DNA of 64,000 nucleotides, taken from positions 233,944-297,943 of the forward strand of contig NZ_LIVZ01000013.1 in the NCBI RefSeq assembly GCF_001905845.1, in the 5' to 3' direction. Made by a program: the position numbers and the translations under genes. This DNA comes from Streptomyces sp. TSRI0107 (lineage in GTDB: Bacteria > Actinomycetota > Actinomycetes > Streptomycetales > Streptomycetaceae). The first letter of the stretch is position 1, and the number at the start of each line of letters is the position of its first letter. Below are positions 9,343 through 19,600 of the stretch, in pieces. A model generated the notes under the pieces. It had not been told where the DNA came from. It ran no database searches and saw nothing but the letters and a program-made list of their open reading frames with translations.

Positions 9343-10509
9343 GTGAGTACACGTCCGGCCAAGCGGCCCGCCAACCGTAAAGCCGAGATCCTGCGCGTCG
9401 CCGCGGCGCAGTTCCAGGAGCGGGGATTTCACGCGGTGGCGCTCGGCGACATCGCGGGTGCGGTGGGGATCTCGGCGCCCGCACTCTACCGGCACTTCCG
9501 AGGCAAGCACGACCTCCTGGCGGCTGCGGTGGCCGACGGATTCGCCGTGATGGACGCGGCCGTCCGGGACGCCGAGTCGCTCGACGCGGCAGTGCGAGCG
9601 ATGGCCGAGCTGTCCGTCGAGCGGCGGGAGTTGGGGGTTCTGTGGCAGCGGGAGGTACGGCACCTCCCGGAGCCTGTTCGTGCCGAGATGCTGCAGCGGT
9701 TCAGAGGCCTGGCCGTACGGCTGCAGGGGTTGATCTCGGACCGCCGCGGCGACCTCGACGCCTCGGACGTGAGCCTGCTGAACTGGGCGATGCTTGCCGT
9801 GCTCGGCAGCCCGTCGCACTCCAGGGCCGGTGTGAGTGACGGCCGGCTCGTCGAGCTCTTGGAGGGCGCCGCGCGGACGCTGCTCGCGGCACGCCTGCCC
9901 GCGCACTGCGGCGATCCGGGCGGGCGGGGTGCGGCGGCCCTGGGTGTTGCTTCCGCGTCTCGCCGGGAGTCGCTGGTGGCCGCGGCGACCCGGCTCTTCG
10001 GGCGGCAGGGGTTTCACGAGGTCGGACTGGGAGAGATCGGCGCCGCGGCCGGGATCGCCGGGCCGAGCGTGTACAAGCACTTCGCGAGCAAGAGCGATCT
10101 GCTGTACGCCGCGCTCAACCGGGGCGCCCAGGCGCTGCAACTGGCCCTGGCCGAGGCCCGGACGTCCTCCGACACACCGGAGGAGGCCCTGACTTCGTTG
10201 CTGCGCGCCTATGTGGGCTTGGTACAGACCCACAAGGACCTCTTCATGGCGCTGGTGACCGAGGTGATCCACCTCCCGGACGAGCAGCGGCACGACGTGC
10301 GCCGAACGCAGCATGACCACGTCATGGAGTGGGTGCGACTGCTGCGGGCCTGTCGTCCCGAACTTTCCCAGGCCGAGGCCCAGGTGCTGGTCCACGCCGT
10401 CCTGGCCATGGTCAACGATGTCCAGCGCACGAGGCACCTGCGGAGCCGGCCGCGGCTCGCGGACGAGTTGTTCGAGCTGGGCCGAGCGGTACTGCTCCCC
10501 GCACGTTAA
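9343..10509 (+). CDS. Regulator with two tandem TetR-type domains (paralogue of 4778-5962)
   Basis: 388 residues with two TetR domains: residues about 12-60 (DIAGAVGISAPALYRHFRGK) and about 205-255 (IGAAAGIAGPSVYKHFASK). It is alignable along its whole length with the regulator at 4778. The GTG start has AGGAG 12 bases upstream and TAGCCT at 9331-9336 close enough to act as a -10 element of a nearly leaderless transcript. It lies directly upstream of a carboxylesterase whose promoter region has two palindromes, a plausible target. Confidence 0.87.
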   Translation: MSTRPAKRPANRKAEILRVAAAQFQERGFHAVALGDIAGAVGISAPALYRHFRGKHDLLAAAVADGFAVMDAAVRDAESLDAAVRAMAELSVERRELGVLWQREVRHLPEPVRAEMLQRFRGLAVRLQGLISDRRGDLDASDVSLLNWAMLAVLGSPSHSRAGVSDGRLVELLEGAARTLLAARLPAHCGDPGGRGAAALGVASASRRESLVAAATRLFGRQGFHEVGLGEIGAAAGIAGPSVYKHFASKSDLLYAALNRGAQALQLALAEARTSSDTPEEALTSLLRAYVGLVQTHKDLFMALVTEVIHLPDEQRHDVRRTQHDHVMEWVRLLRACRPELSQAEAQVLVHAVLAMVNDVQRTRHLRSRPRLADELFELGRAVLLPAR

Positions 10510-10532
10510 CCGGCATTGCCGTCGCACAGTCC

Positions 10533-10587
10533 TTGACAGTACTGCCGTGCACCCCCGTAAGTTAATGGCCATTAGCCAATTGGTCAT
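10533..10587 (+). promoter_or_regulatory. Promoter with two palindromic operator candidates
   Basis: TTGACA at 10533-10538 is followed by a loosely spaced TAAGTT (10558-10563). Then come a perfect 12-bp palindrome TAATGGCCATTA (10563-10574) and CCAATTGG (10576-10583). A wider imperfect repeat ATGGCCA...TGGTCAT spans 10565-10587. All lie between the tandem-TetR gene and the carboxylesterase, as expected for a repressed promoter. Confidence 0.5.
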
Positions 10588-10605
10588 GCTTTAGGAGAGC
10601 AGTAC

Positions 10606-12087
10606 ATGCACGTTGAGACACGTCTTCGGGCCGGCAGAGTCCGGGGGCTGGCCAAGGACGGTCACGCGGTCTTCCGCGGCATCCCGTACGCGCAGCCTCC
10701 CGTCGGCCCGCTGCGTTTCGAGGTTCCGCAGCCCGCACTTCCGTGGGACGGCGTCAGGGACGCGACCGTCCCCGGGCCCGGATGCCGGCAACCCACCGCA
10801 CCGGCTGACTCCCTGGCCCGCCACTACGGCCCGGCCACCACGGGCGGTGACTGTCTGACGCTCGACGTCTGGACCCCCGACCCGAGTGGCGCGGTGACCG
10901 GTCTGCCGGTGATGGTGTGGATACACGGCGGCGGGTACGCGACCGGCGCCGGATCCGCTCCGATCCACGAGGGCTCCTCGTACGCCCGCGACGGCGTGGT
11001 CTATGTGGCGATCAACTACCGCCTCAACGTGGAGGGTTTCCTTCCGGTCGCCGACCGTCCGACCAACCTGGGACTGCGTGATCAGGTGGCCGCCTTGGTC
11101 TGGGTGCGCGAGAACATCGCCGCGTTCGGCGGCGACCCGGACAACGTCACGGTGTTCGGCCAGTCCGCCGGCGCTGTCAGCGTGATGAACCTGCTCGCGA
11201 TGCCCTCCGCGCGGGGCCTGTTCCGGCGGGCCATCGCGCAGAGCGGCTGCTCGATGGCGGCCGTGCCGCTCGCCCGGGCCCGCCAGGCGACCGACCGTCT
11301 GGCCCAGCTCCTGGGGGTGCCGGCGACGGTGGACGGATTCGCCGGTGTCGATCCCGTCACGACACAGGCAGCGGTGATGCGGTTCCTCTTCGAGTTCAAC
11401 GACGTGGACAAGTGGGGTGCCGAGTCGTTCCTGGTCAGCCCCTACCGGGCGGTGATCGACGGGGACTCCCTGCCGCAGGACGTACCGACCTCGCTGGCCG
11501 CGGGCGCATCCGCCGACGTCGAGCTGATGGCCGGCACCACGCGGGACGAGACCACGGGCTTCCTGGCGATACTCGGCCGACTCCACCTCGACGAGCGCTT
11601 CGCCGGGCAGGCCCTGGACGCCTTCGGTCTGACCCATGACGATCTCGACGTCTACCGCAAGGCATCCCGCCCCGACGCAGACCTGCCCGAGCTGATCCAG
11701 GCGGCCTGGACCGACTACGCCTTCCGCATCCCGACGCTGCGCCTTCTGGAAGCCCACCAGGGGCAGCACCACGCCTACGAGTTCCACTGGCAGAGCCCCG
11801 CACTGCCGGCCGGCTGGGGCGCCGACCACGCGCTGGAAGTGCCCTTCGTGCACGACAATCTGGCGAAGTTCCCCAGGGAGTCGGGCCTGCTCGGCGAAGA
11901 CCCGCCGCAGCACCTGGCCACGGCCATGCACAAGGCGTGGATCTCCTTCGCCCACGGCCGCGGCCCCGGATGGGAGCCCTACGACACGAAGGACCGCGTG
12001 ACCATGCGCTTCGATGCCGAGAACAGCGGCCCGGTGCCGGATCTGGCCGGTGCGGAGCGGCAGCTGTGGCAGGGCAAGAGGTCCTGA
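10606..12087 (+). CDS. Type B carboxylesterase
   Basis: A 493-residue alpha/beta-hydrolase of the carboxylesterase/para-nitrobenzyl-esterase family. It has FRGIPYAQPPVGPLRF at the start, the oxyanion-hole HGGGY at 107-111 and nucleophile Ser187 in FGQSAGAVS. No signal peptide is visible, so it is probably cytoplasmic. AGGAGAG precedes the ATG. The likely role is hydrolysis of an ester whose acid feeds the neighbouring acyl-CoA pathways; regulation by the upstream tandem-TetR protein is inferred from gene order and the palindromic promoter. Confidence 0.88.
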   Translation: MHVETRLRAGRVRGLAKDGHAVFRGIPYAQPPVGPLRFEVPQPALPWDGVRDATVPGPGCRQPTAPADSLARHYGPATTGGDCLTLDVWTPDPSGAVTGLPVMVWIHGGGYATGAGSAPIHEGSSYARDGVVYVAINYRLNVEGFLPVADRPTNLGLRDQVAALVWVRENIAAFGGDPDNVTVFGQSAGAVSVMNLLAMPSARGLFRRAIAQSGCSMAAVPLARARQATDRLAQLLGVPATVDGFAGVDPVTTQAAVMRFLFEFNDVDKWGAESFLVSPYRAVIDGDSLPQDVPTSLAAGASADVELMAGTTRDETTGFLAILGRLHLDERFAGQALDAFGLTHDDLDVYRKASRPDADLPELIQAAWTDYAFRIPTLRLLEAHQGQHHAYEFHWQSPALPAGWGADHALEVPFVHDNLAKFPRESGLLGEDPPQHLATAMHKAWISFAHGRGPGWEPYDTKDRVTMRFDAENSGPVPDLAGAERQLWQGKRS

Positions 12088-12221
12088 CCGGGCCACCGCC
12101 CTCGGAGCGGCAGTCGCCCTGATCGCTGGTTTTCGGACGACTCCAGCCGAATCCTCCTGGCACGCGAAACGGCCCGCCACACTCGACAGGTGCCGCATCG
12201 CATGGTTCGAGGGGAGACGAG

Positions 12222-15059
12222 ATGACCGTGTTCTTCACCCTGCTGGGCGACATCGGCATGCGGGTGGCGACACGGTCGGTGAACCTCGGCCCGGCGCTGC
12301 AACGAGCCGTGCTGGCCGCACTGCTCGTGGACGCCCCGCACGCCGTGCCCGTGGACCGGCTGGCCGAGCGCGTCTGGGGAGAGCGGCTGCCCGCCCGCTT
12401 CCGCGAGTCGCTGTACAGCTACCTGTCCCGCCTGAGAACGGCCCTGTCCTCCGCGGACGAAGCGACGCGGATCATCCGGGAACCGGGAGGCTACCGGCTC
12501 ATCGTGAACCCGGACGCGGTCGACCTGCACCGGTTCCGCGCACTCGTCGCGGCAGCCCGCGCCGAACAGCACGATGACACCACCGCCGACCTGTTCGCAC
12601 AGGCGTTGAGGCTGTGGCGCTCCGAGCCCTTCGCCACCATGGACACACCATGGTTCAACGCCCTGCGCGACTCCCTCGGCCAGGAGCGGATCGCGGCGGA
12701 ACTGGACCGCAACGAGACCGAGTTACGCCGTGGCCGACACGCACAGATCCTCCCCGAACTGCACCGCCGGGCCGAGGAGCAGCCACTCGACGAGCGGCTG
12801 GCCGGCCAGCTCATGCTGACGCTGTACCGCTGCGGCCGTACCGCCGAAGCACTGGACCGCTACGAGACCATCCGCGTGCGCCTCGCCGAGGACCTCGGCA
12901 TCGACCCCGGCGCGCCGCTGCGACGGCTGCACCAGCAGATCCTGACCGCTCACCCCTCCCTGGACCACCCGGTGCCGCGCCCGGACACCGCCGACGTACT
13001 CGTGCCGCGTCAACTCCCCGCTCCGGCCGGCATGTTCACCAGTCGCGGCCATGAGCTGGAGCGGCTCGACCGCGCCCTGGGGGAGCAGCGGAACGGCGGC
13101 ATGGTGGTGATCTCCGCGATCGGGGGGATCGGCGGCGTCGGAAAGAGCTGGCTGGCACTGCGGTGGGCCCACCAGAACGCCGGGCTCTTCCCCGACGGCC
13201 AGCTCTACGTCAATCTCCGCGGCTTCGACCCGGCGTCGGCCCCCATGGCGCCGGCGGCCGCGGCACGCCGGTTCCTCGACGCCCTGGGCGTCGACCCCAA
13301 CACCGTTCCGGCCGACCCGGAAGCCCTGTTCGGCCTCTACCGCAGCCTCCTCGCGAGCAAGTCCCTCCTGATCGTCCTCGACGACGCCCGCGACGCCGAC
13401 CAGGTCCGGCCGCTGCTGCCGGGCAGTCCCTCGTGCACCGTACTGGTGACCAGCCGCAACAACCTCGCCTCGCTGGTCACCACGCACGGCGCCCAACTGC
13501 TCCGCCTCACCGTCTTCGACCCGCCCGAAGCCCGGGCCCTCCTCGCCCGCCGCCTCGGCGCCGACCGGATCGCGGCAGAACCAGGGCCGGTCGCGACGCT
13601 CATCGAGTGCTGCGCCGGTCTTCCGCTGGCCCTGGGCATCGTGGCCGCGCGGGCGGCGGCACACCCCGACTTCCCGCTCGCCGTGCTGGCCGACGAACTG
13701 CGCGAGACCACCGGCCGCCTCGACGCCCTCGAAGCCGGCGATCTCACCGCGAGCCTGCGCGGTGTGTTCGCCACCTCGTACCAGGCTCTCACTCCCGAGG
13801 CCCGACGGCTGTTCACGCTGCTGGGTCCCGCGCCCGGCCCGGACGTCGGCCTCGCCGCCGCGGCGAGCCTCGCCGGGCTACCGCCGGCCCGCACCCGTGC
13901 GCTGCTGGCCGAGCTGGAGACCGCACACCTGGTCGAGCAGCACCGCCCCGGCCGGTACCGGATGCATGACCTGCTCCGGCTCTACGCGACCGAGATCAGC
14001 GACGGCGAACCGGCCGAAGCCGGTGCGGCGCTGGACCGGGTGACCGACTTCTACCTCCACACCGCCTTCGCCGCGAACCGTGCGCTCGACGGCCCGGACA
14101 CACCGTTCCGCCCCCGCCTCGCCCCACCGGTCCCCGGCTGCACTCCGCTGGAGGCGGCGGACGGCAGCACCGCACTGGAGTGGTTCACCGCCGAGCACCC
14201 CTGCCTGCTCGCCGCCCAGGACACCGCGCTGGCCCGGGGCAGACACGATGTCGTGTGGCAGCTGGCCTGGACACTGATCTCCTTCCACCTGGGCGGGCAC
14301 CACCTGGAGGAGTACCACTCGCTGTGGCACACGGCCCTGACCGCCGTGGCACACCACGACGACCAGGGACCGCGGATCCTCACCCACTGGCGGTACGGCC
14401 ACGCCCGCGCGCTGAAAGGCGAGTTCACCGACGCGCTGAACCACCTCGAAGCCGCGCTCAGCCTGGCCGAGGACAGTGCGGACACCGCGGCCCAGGCGCA
14501 CATCAACCGCACCCTGGGCTGGGTATGGGAGCAGAAAGGAGACTGCCACCACGCCCTCGACCACGCCGTGCGCGCCCTCGACCTGTACCTGACCCTGGAC
14601 AACACCGCCTGGCAAGCCAACCAACTCAACGCGGTGGGCTGGCTGCACGCACAACTGGGCCAGTACGACGAGGCACAGTCCCACTGTGCGGAGGCCTTGG
14701 CGCTGTTCCGTAAGTCGGGCCGGTCAGGAGCCGAGGCCTCCACCCTGGACAGCCTCGGCTACGTGGCTCACCTGACCGGGCAGTGGGAGAGCGCCCTGGG
14801 CCACTACGAGCAGGCCCTCGACCTCTTCCGCTCCATCGGCGACGCGTACAACGAGGCCGACACCATGGCCCATCTCGGCGACACCCACGACGCCATGGGT
14901 CACTCGGGCCCGGCACGCACCGCCTGGAGGCAGGCGCTCGGCCTCTACCGCGCCCAGAACCGTGCGGGCGGCGCCGAGCGGATGGAACAACTCCTGGCGG
15001 AAGAGGAAGAGGAAGAGACGGTGGCGGAGGCGGAGGAGGACAGGGCCGCACCCCCGTGA
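12222..15059 (+). CDS. AfsR/SARP-type STAND regulator with TPR region; carries a TTA codon
   Basis: 945 residues in AfsR order. A winged-helix OmpR-like DNA-binding domain (about 1-95) is followed by a bacterial transcriptional activation domain (about 95-240). The NB-ARC NTPase (about 265-560) has Walker A GGIGGVGKSW near 301-310, Walker B LLIVLDDA and LPLALGIVAAR. C-terminal TPR repeats (about 640-920) end in a Glu-rich tail. The GGGGAGA site precedes the ATG. Codon 168 (12723-12725) is TTA, the rare leucine codon read by bldA tRNA, so translation is probably tied to development. It is convergent with the CHAT operon. Confidence 0.9.
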   Translation: MTVFFTLLGDIGMRVATRSVNLGPALQRAVLAALLVDAPHAVPVDRLAERVWGERLPARFRESLYSYLSRLRTALSSADEATRIIREPGGYRLIVNPDAVDLHRFRALVAAARAEQHDDTTADLFAQALRLWRSEPFATMDTPWFNALRDSLGQERIAAELDRNETELRRGRHAQILPELHRRAEEQPLDERLAGQLMLTLYRCGRTAEALDRYETIRVRLAEDLGIDPGAPLRRLHQQILTAHPSLDHPVPRPDTADVLVPRQLPAPAGMFTSRGHELERLDRALGEQRNGGMVVISAIGGIGGVGKSWLALRWAHQNAGLFPDGQLYVNLRGFDPASAPMAPAAAARRFLDALGVDPNTVPADPEALFGLYRSLLASKSLLIVLDDARDADQVRPLLPGSPSCTVLVTSRNNLASLVTTHGAQLLRLTVFDPPEARALLARRLGADRIAAEPGPVATLIECCAGLPLALGIVAARAAAHPDFPLAVLADELRETTGRLDALEAGDLTASLRGVFATSYQALTPEARRLFTLLGPAPGPDVGLAAAASLAGLPPARTRALLAELETAHLVEQHRPGRYRMHDLLRLYATEISDGEPAEAGAALDRVTDFYLHTAFAANRALDGPDTPFRPRLAPPVPGCTPLEAADGSTALEWFTAEHPCLLAAQDTALARGRHDVVWQLAWTLISFHLGGHHLEEYHSLWHTALTAVAHHDDQGPRILTHWRYGHARALKGEFTDALNHLEAALSLAEDSADTAAQAHINRTLGWVWEQKGDCHHALDHAVRALDLYLTLDNTAWQANQLNAVGWLHAQLGQYDEAQSHCAEALALFRKSGRSGAEASTLDSLGYVAHLTGQWESALGHYEQALDLFRSIGDAYNEADTMAHLGDTHDAMGHSGPARTAWRQALGLYRAQNRAGGAERMEQLLAEEEEEETVAEAEEDRAAPP

Positions 15060-15090
15060 CGGCCACGTACGCCGCCTCCGGACCGGTCCG

Positions 15091-15438
15091 TCAGCGGGCT
15101 CGCCAGTACTCGTAGCCCACGTCGCTGGTCAGACCGCCCTTGCCCGCGCAGTAGGCGTAGGACCAGACATTGGTCGCCCACTTCGTGTCGCCGTACACGG
15201 TCTGGCCGTTGCGGCACACGGCCGTCGCACGGAACTTGTAGTTGCCGTTGCCGCTGCACTTGACACCGAAGGTGTTGCCCTGCGGGTCCAGCCACACATC
15301 GGCCGGGCAGTCCAGCGCCGCCACCCCCTTGGCGGAGGCGGGCTCCGGCGAGGGTGCGGCGGCGGCCGGCAGTACCGCCGCACCCAGCAGCACCGCGGAA
15401 GCGCCGGCCAGTCCGACCAGCATTCGACGTGCAGGCAT
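15091..15438 (-). CDS. Small secreted protein, unknown function
   Basis: 115 residues with a clear signal peptide: basic start MPARRM, hydrophobic stretch to about residue 28 and an AAA cleavage region. The mature domain holds four cysteines and many aromatic residues (NGNYKFRATAVCRNG, ATNVWSYAYCAGKG), suggesting a compact disulfide-bonded secreted domain. GAGGAG is seven bases upstream of the ATG. It is convergent with the STAND regulator (gap about 31 bases) and lies downstream of the CHAT operon. I do not recognise the family. Confidence 0.75.
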   Translation of the reverse strand: MPARRMLVGLAGASAVLLGAAVLPAAAAPSPEPASAKGVAALDCPADVWLDPQGNTFGVKCSGNGNYKFRATAVCRNGQTVYGDTKWATNVWSYAYCAGKGGLTSDVGYEYWRAR

Positions 15439-15621
15439 GCGTCAACTCCTCGTCTCGGGATGCGGGCCCCGAATGCTCCCCATCCGGGCCCCTTCATCTG
15501 CCTGCCACCAAGGTCTCCGACGCGCCGTGGCCAAACCTTGGACAGACCTTGGCCCGCCGGACCTCCGATCCGAAGCTTCAGTGGGTTTCGCTGCCGTCGG
15601 GCCGTGCGCGGGCGTCTCCGC

Positions 15622-16278
15622 CTACCCGGTCGCCGCGGGCGCGGGCGCGGGGCAGGACGTGACCGGCGTGACGGAGTCGGCCTGGGCCAGGTCCACCGTC
15701 GTGGCGACGCCGTCGACCTTCAGCACGACCGTTCCCCGGCGGGCCGAGACCACCTCGCCGCACAGGGATGTCGCGCCCTGCCGGACCATCAGCCCCGGCG
15801 GACCCTTCGGCGGGGCGTACCAGGTCACGCCGACCGCGGACACGAGCAGTGCCGTGCACAGGCAGGTCAGCGCGATCCCCGCGCGCAGGATGCGGGCACT
15901 GGCCAGTGCCTCGTCGTGGTCCTCGACCTCGAGCGGCCGCCCGCTCGCCTCATCGGCCTCCGACAGCCACCGGGCGTACGGCCGTCCGTGCGCCGCACGC
16001 AGCAGGCAGAGCGCGCCGGCGCCGCCCACGCCCAGAGCCGCCAGCAGCAGCAATCCGGCTACCGTGGACCAGCCGGGGGCGAGCTGCCCGACGTCGCTGC
16101 GGCCCTTGATCAGGCTGAACCCGACGAGTCCGGCCAGGATCGCGCCGAGCCCGTTGCGCCAGGCCACGGCGACCTCACGTACGCGCTCCAGCTCCCGCCC
16201 CAGGGCCCGCCGCACCGCCCTGGCCCGCCGGAGCTGGGCGGCGCTGGGCGTGGGGCCGGGCAGCAGGCCGCCGCTCAC
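15622..16278 (-). CDS. Membrane protein, third gene of the CHAT operon
   Basis: 218 residues with three hydrophobic segments (about 45-62, 70-96 and 140-162) and a C-terminal domain of about 50 residues that follows the last segment. The GTG start overlaps the stop of the zinc-ribbon gene by four bases (GTGA), so the two are translationally coupled. No catalytic motif is visible and I do not recognise the family. Its coupling to a CHAT protease-like gene suggests a membrane partner or sensor; this is inference. Confidence 0.7.
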   Translation of the reverse strand: MSGGLLPGPTPSAAQLRRARAVRRALGRELERVREVAVAWRNGLGAILAGLVGFSLIKGRSDVGQLAPGWSTVAGLLLLAALGVGGAGALCLLRAAHGRPYARWLSEADEASGRPLEVEDHDEALASARILRAGIALTCLCTALLVSAVGVTWYAPPKGPPGLMVRQGATSLCGEVVSARRGTVVLKVDGVATTVDLAQADSVTPVTSCPAPAPAATG

Positions 16279-16589
16279 CCACCCGCTCCCGCCGGGAGCG
16301 TCAGACTCCAGAAGGCACCGCATCCGGACGTGCCGTCCGGGGAGCCTTCGTAGACCGCCTCGGCCGTGCAGAACATCACGACCGGACGACCGGGTGCGGG
16401 ATCCGCGCCGGTGCCGTCCCGGAACAGCTCCTTCACCAGCATGAAGTCCATCTCCTGGCCGCAGCGCGGGCACGGCCCGGACAGCACCAGCGCCGAGCCG
16501 AAGTCCTCCAGGGTGAAGGTGTCCGCGGCGCGCTGCGCGAACTCCGGATCGGTGCCGTGCTGGTAGCGCGGGGACGGTGGTGTGCTCAT
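16275..16589 (-). CDS. Small zinc-ribbon-like protein
   Basis: 104 residues. GPCPRCGQEMDF plus two later cysteines (VMFCTAEA and TSGCGAFW) give a CxxC...C...C pattern, compatible with one bound zinc. The ATG at 16589 follows a GGGAGAG site; a longer frame upstream would run into the CHAT gene's end and is not preferred. It lies 37 bases after the CHAT gene and overlaps the membrane gene, making a three-gene operon. The role is unknown; an adaptor is possible. Confidence 0.65.
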   Translation of the reverse strand: MSTPPSPRYQHGTDPEFAQRAADTFTLEDFGSALVLSGPCPRCGQEMDFMLVKELFRDGTGADPAPGRPVVMFCTAEAVYEGSPDGTSGCGAFWSLTLPAGAGG

Positions 16590-16626
16590 CGGTGCTCTCC
16601 CGTGGGTGCTGTCCAGGGTGCCCGGG

Positions 16627-19600
16627 TCAGGGACTCGTGCCGGCACGGCCTGTACCGGTGCCGACATGGCCTGTATAGGTGAAGGCCCCCCAGTCGGAGA
16701 GCGATTCGAAGGGGCGGGCGGGGGCCGGCGGGGGAGGAGTGGGCGGTGCTGTGGTGGCACCCGGCCCGCGCAGCACGCGCAGCCGCTTGGCCAGCGTGCC
16801 GTGCGGCAGGTCCCGTAGCCCTGTCTGGGCCGCGCGCAGCGCCTCCGCAGGCGGTGCCCCGTCGGCCCAGCGGCCCACGAAGTCGGTCATCACCAGGCAG
16901 GCGGCGAGGTCGTTGACCGGCCAGGCCGCCGACACCACGCCCCGGGCACCCGCCCCGATGAGCGTGCCCGGCAGGCCGACCACTTCATCGGGCAGCTCCC
17001 GCCCCGCCACCGAGGTGGCGCAGGCGGACAGGATCACCAGGTCGAGTGCGCCGCGCAGGTCCAGCAGGTCCCTGACGGCGAGGCGCGCGCCGCCGCCGAG
17101 GACGAGTGCGGAGGAGAGGGGATCGGCGGGGTCGGCCTCGGCGTGGCAGGCGAAGTGGGCGACGCCGCCCCCGTCCCGCAGCCAGCCCAGCACCCGCTCG
17201 GGCGTGGCTTCCTCGTCCACCAGCAGCAGGGACTCGGCGAACCGGCCGGCGGCGGCCCGTACCTCCCGCTCGGCGAAGGAGAGTTCGCGCAGACCCGTGC
17301 CGCGGCCCACTGCCACTCCCAGGTACCGGCCCGCCCGGGCGGGTGCGCCGGCAGGCAGTACGCGCAGGCAGGGGGCGAAGCCGACCGCGTGGCCGTCGAG
17401 GAGGAAGCGGGGCGGCCGGCCGGCGCCGGGCGCGGCGTACGCCGTCTGCCACGGCAGGTGCACCAGCTCGCCCACCGGAATCAGGGTCACCGGCGTGCCC
17501 TGTTCGGGCACCACCTCGGACAGGACGTGCTGCCAGGCCCACTGTGCGAACGGGTCGAGCCGCGTGATGTCGTTCCATGACCCGTCCTGCCAGGGGGCGA
17601 GTGGGGGCGACCCCAGGCCGTCCAGGGCCGTGGCCCGCACGGTCGAGCCCGCCACCGTGAAGGCCACACCCGAGTCGGGGCCCGGAACCAGATAGACGAC
17701 CGTGCCGCCCTCGGTACGCGCGTCGTCCGTTCCGACCGTGCCGGCAGCGTCCGTCGAGGACGGGTACTGCTGAGCCGGTTCGGCCGCCGTCTCCCGCAGC
17801 CGCAGACGCTCGGCCAGCAGCAGCGCGCGGGTGCGCTCCAGACGGGAGACCGCGCCCGCCGCGTCGCCGGACCGCCAGGCCGCCAAGGCCACCGCCGCGG
17901 GCAGCCCGCGCGAGGTGCGCAGCCAGGTCTCCTTCGCCGCGCGCTGCCCCTGCTCGGCCACCAGCCGTCCCACCGCCTGCTCGGCGAGGTCGAAGGCGGC
18001 CACGGCCTGCGGAAACCGCTCCAGCCGAGACTGCCACAGGCCCCACTCCATGGCGCCTTCCGCCGCCGCGGCCGGATACCGTTCGCGGGCCGCCTCGTAG
18101 CCCTGCCGGTAGAGTTCCTCGGCCTCGCGCAGCAGTTCGTGGTCCCCGGTCAGCGCATGGCGCAGACGGGTCAGTCCGGCCAGTACGAACACCGCCGACA
18201 CCCACACCCGCGACACCGGGCCGGCCTCGGCGCGAGCCGCCTCGGCATGGCCTGTCGCCTCCTCGGCCAGCGCGACCGAGCCGGTGCGCTCCGCCTGCGC
18301 GCCCAGCGCGAGAGCCAGTCCGATACGGGCGTTCACCTCAGGACCCGCCTCCGGCCCGTACCGGGCGAGAGCCTCCCGCTGAGCGGCCACCGCGCGGGCC
18401 AGGTCCCGCGGATCGTCGGTGGCCTCATAGCGCGCCTGGTGGGCATGGCCGAGATTGCTCAGGACAGCCCGGTGTTCGACCGGTTCCGCCGGCAGCGCGG
18501 CAGCGGCCGTCAACCGCTCCACAGCCTCGTCCAGGTCGGCGGCCGTGCCACGCCGCTCGTACCGCTGGTGCAGGGCCACCGCCAGCCCGCTGTGGGCGGT
18601 GACGCTGTGCGGCGACCCCGGGTGCCGCCGGTCGACGGCCTCCTGCCACAGCTCGATGGCCTCGTCCAGATCGCTCATCCAGCCGCGGGCGAGGAACCGT
18701 TCGTACAGACCCGCCGCGAGATTCCCGGCCGTCCGGGGCCGGTCGGGGAGCCCGCCCGGATCGGCCAGCGCCCGGCGCAGCAGGTCCACGCCCTGCTCAA
18801 GGGCCGCCGGCTCGGAGGTGAGGCCCGCGAGCCGCACAAGGGCACTGCCCCACGCGTCGCGGAAGGAGGCGACCAGCAGGCCGCCTCCGGCCGGAAGATG
18901 CGACGCCGCCGCCTCCAGCTTGCGGCAGGCCTGCTCCAGTTCCGCCGTACCGCCGCCCCCGCCCTGTGTCTGGCGGGCGATCCGCGCCTCGGCTGCGGCG
19001 GCGATGGCCGCGACGTACAGCGGCGACCCCGGCTGCACGCCGACGGCCGCCTCCTCGGCTGCCTCGACGGCGCGGTCGAGGAGGTCCAGCCCGTCGGCGG
19101 CACGGGCGGCGGCTTCCCTGAGTACGACGGCGAGGTTGAGCTGGGCTCCGGCACGCGCGGCGGAACCCCGCCGCAGCCCTTCCACAGCCCGTTCGAGTGC
19201 CGTACGGGCGTGCGCCAGGTCGTCGGGGGTACCCCGCAGGCGGTACCGCTCGAAGAGGGCGATGCCCAGGTTCACCGAGCGAGCCGCCGGACTCTCCGAC
19301 TGGGCGAGCGGCGCCGTGGGGTCGAGCAGCCGGATCACCTCGTCGAGGTCCTCCACCGACTTCGACCACAGTGCCCGTACGAGCAGGGTGCGGGCGAGTC
19401 CCTTCTCGGGAGCGGCGCGGAAGGCGGGGTCGTCCCCGGCAAGGTCCAGCGCCTGGCGAGCACGGTCCAGGGCCTGCGCCAGCAGGTGTTCGTCGTGGCC
19501 CAGCTCGGCCTGTTCGCGCAGACATTCGCCCAGCAGGTCGACGGCGGAGATCCAGGCGTGGAGTTCCTCCGGGTGACCGTCCCCCGGCGGAGGCGGCGGC

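Noticed and set aside
15077..15090. A 12-bp palindrome CGGACCGGTCCG between convergent genes as a terminator
   Set aside because: It is too compact to form a hairpin with a loop and lacks a T-rich tail; possibly chance in GC-rich DNA.
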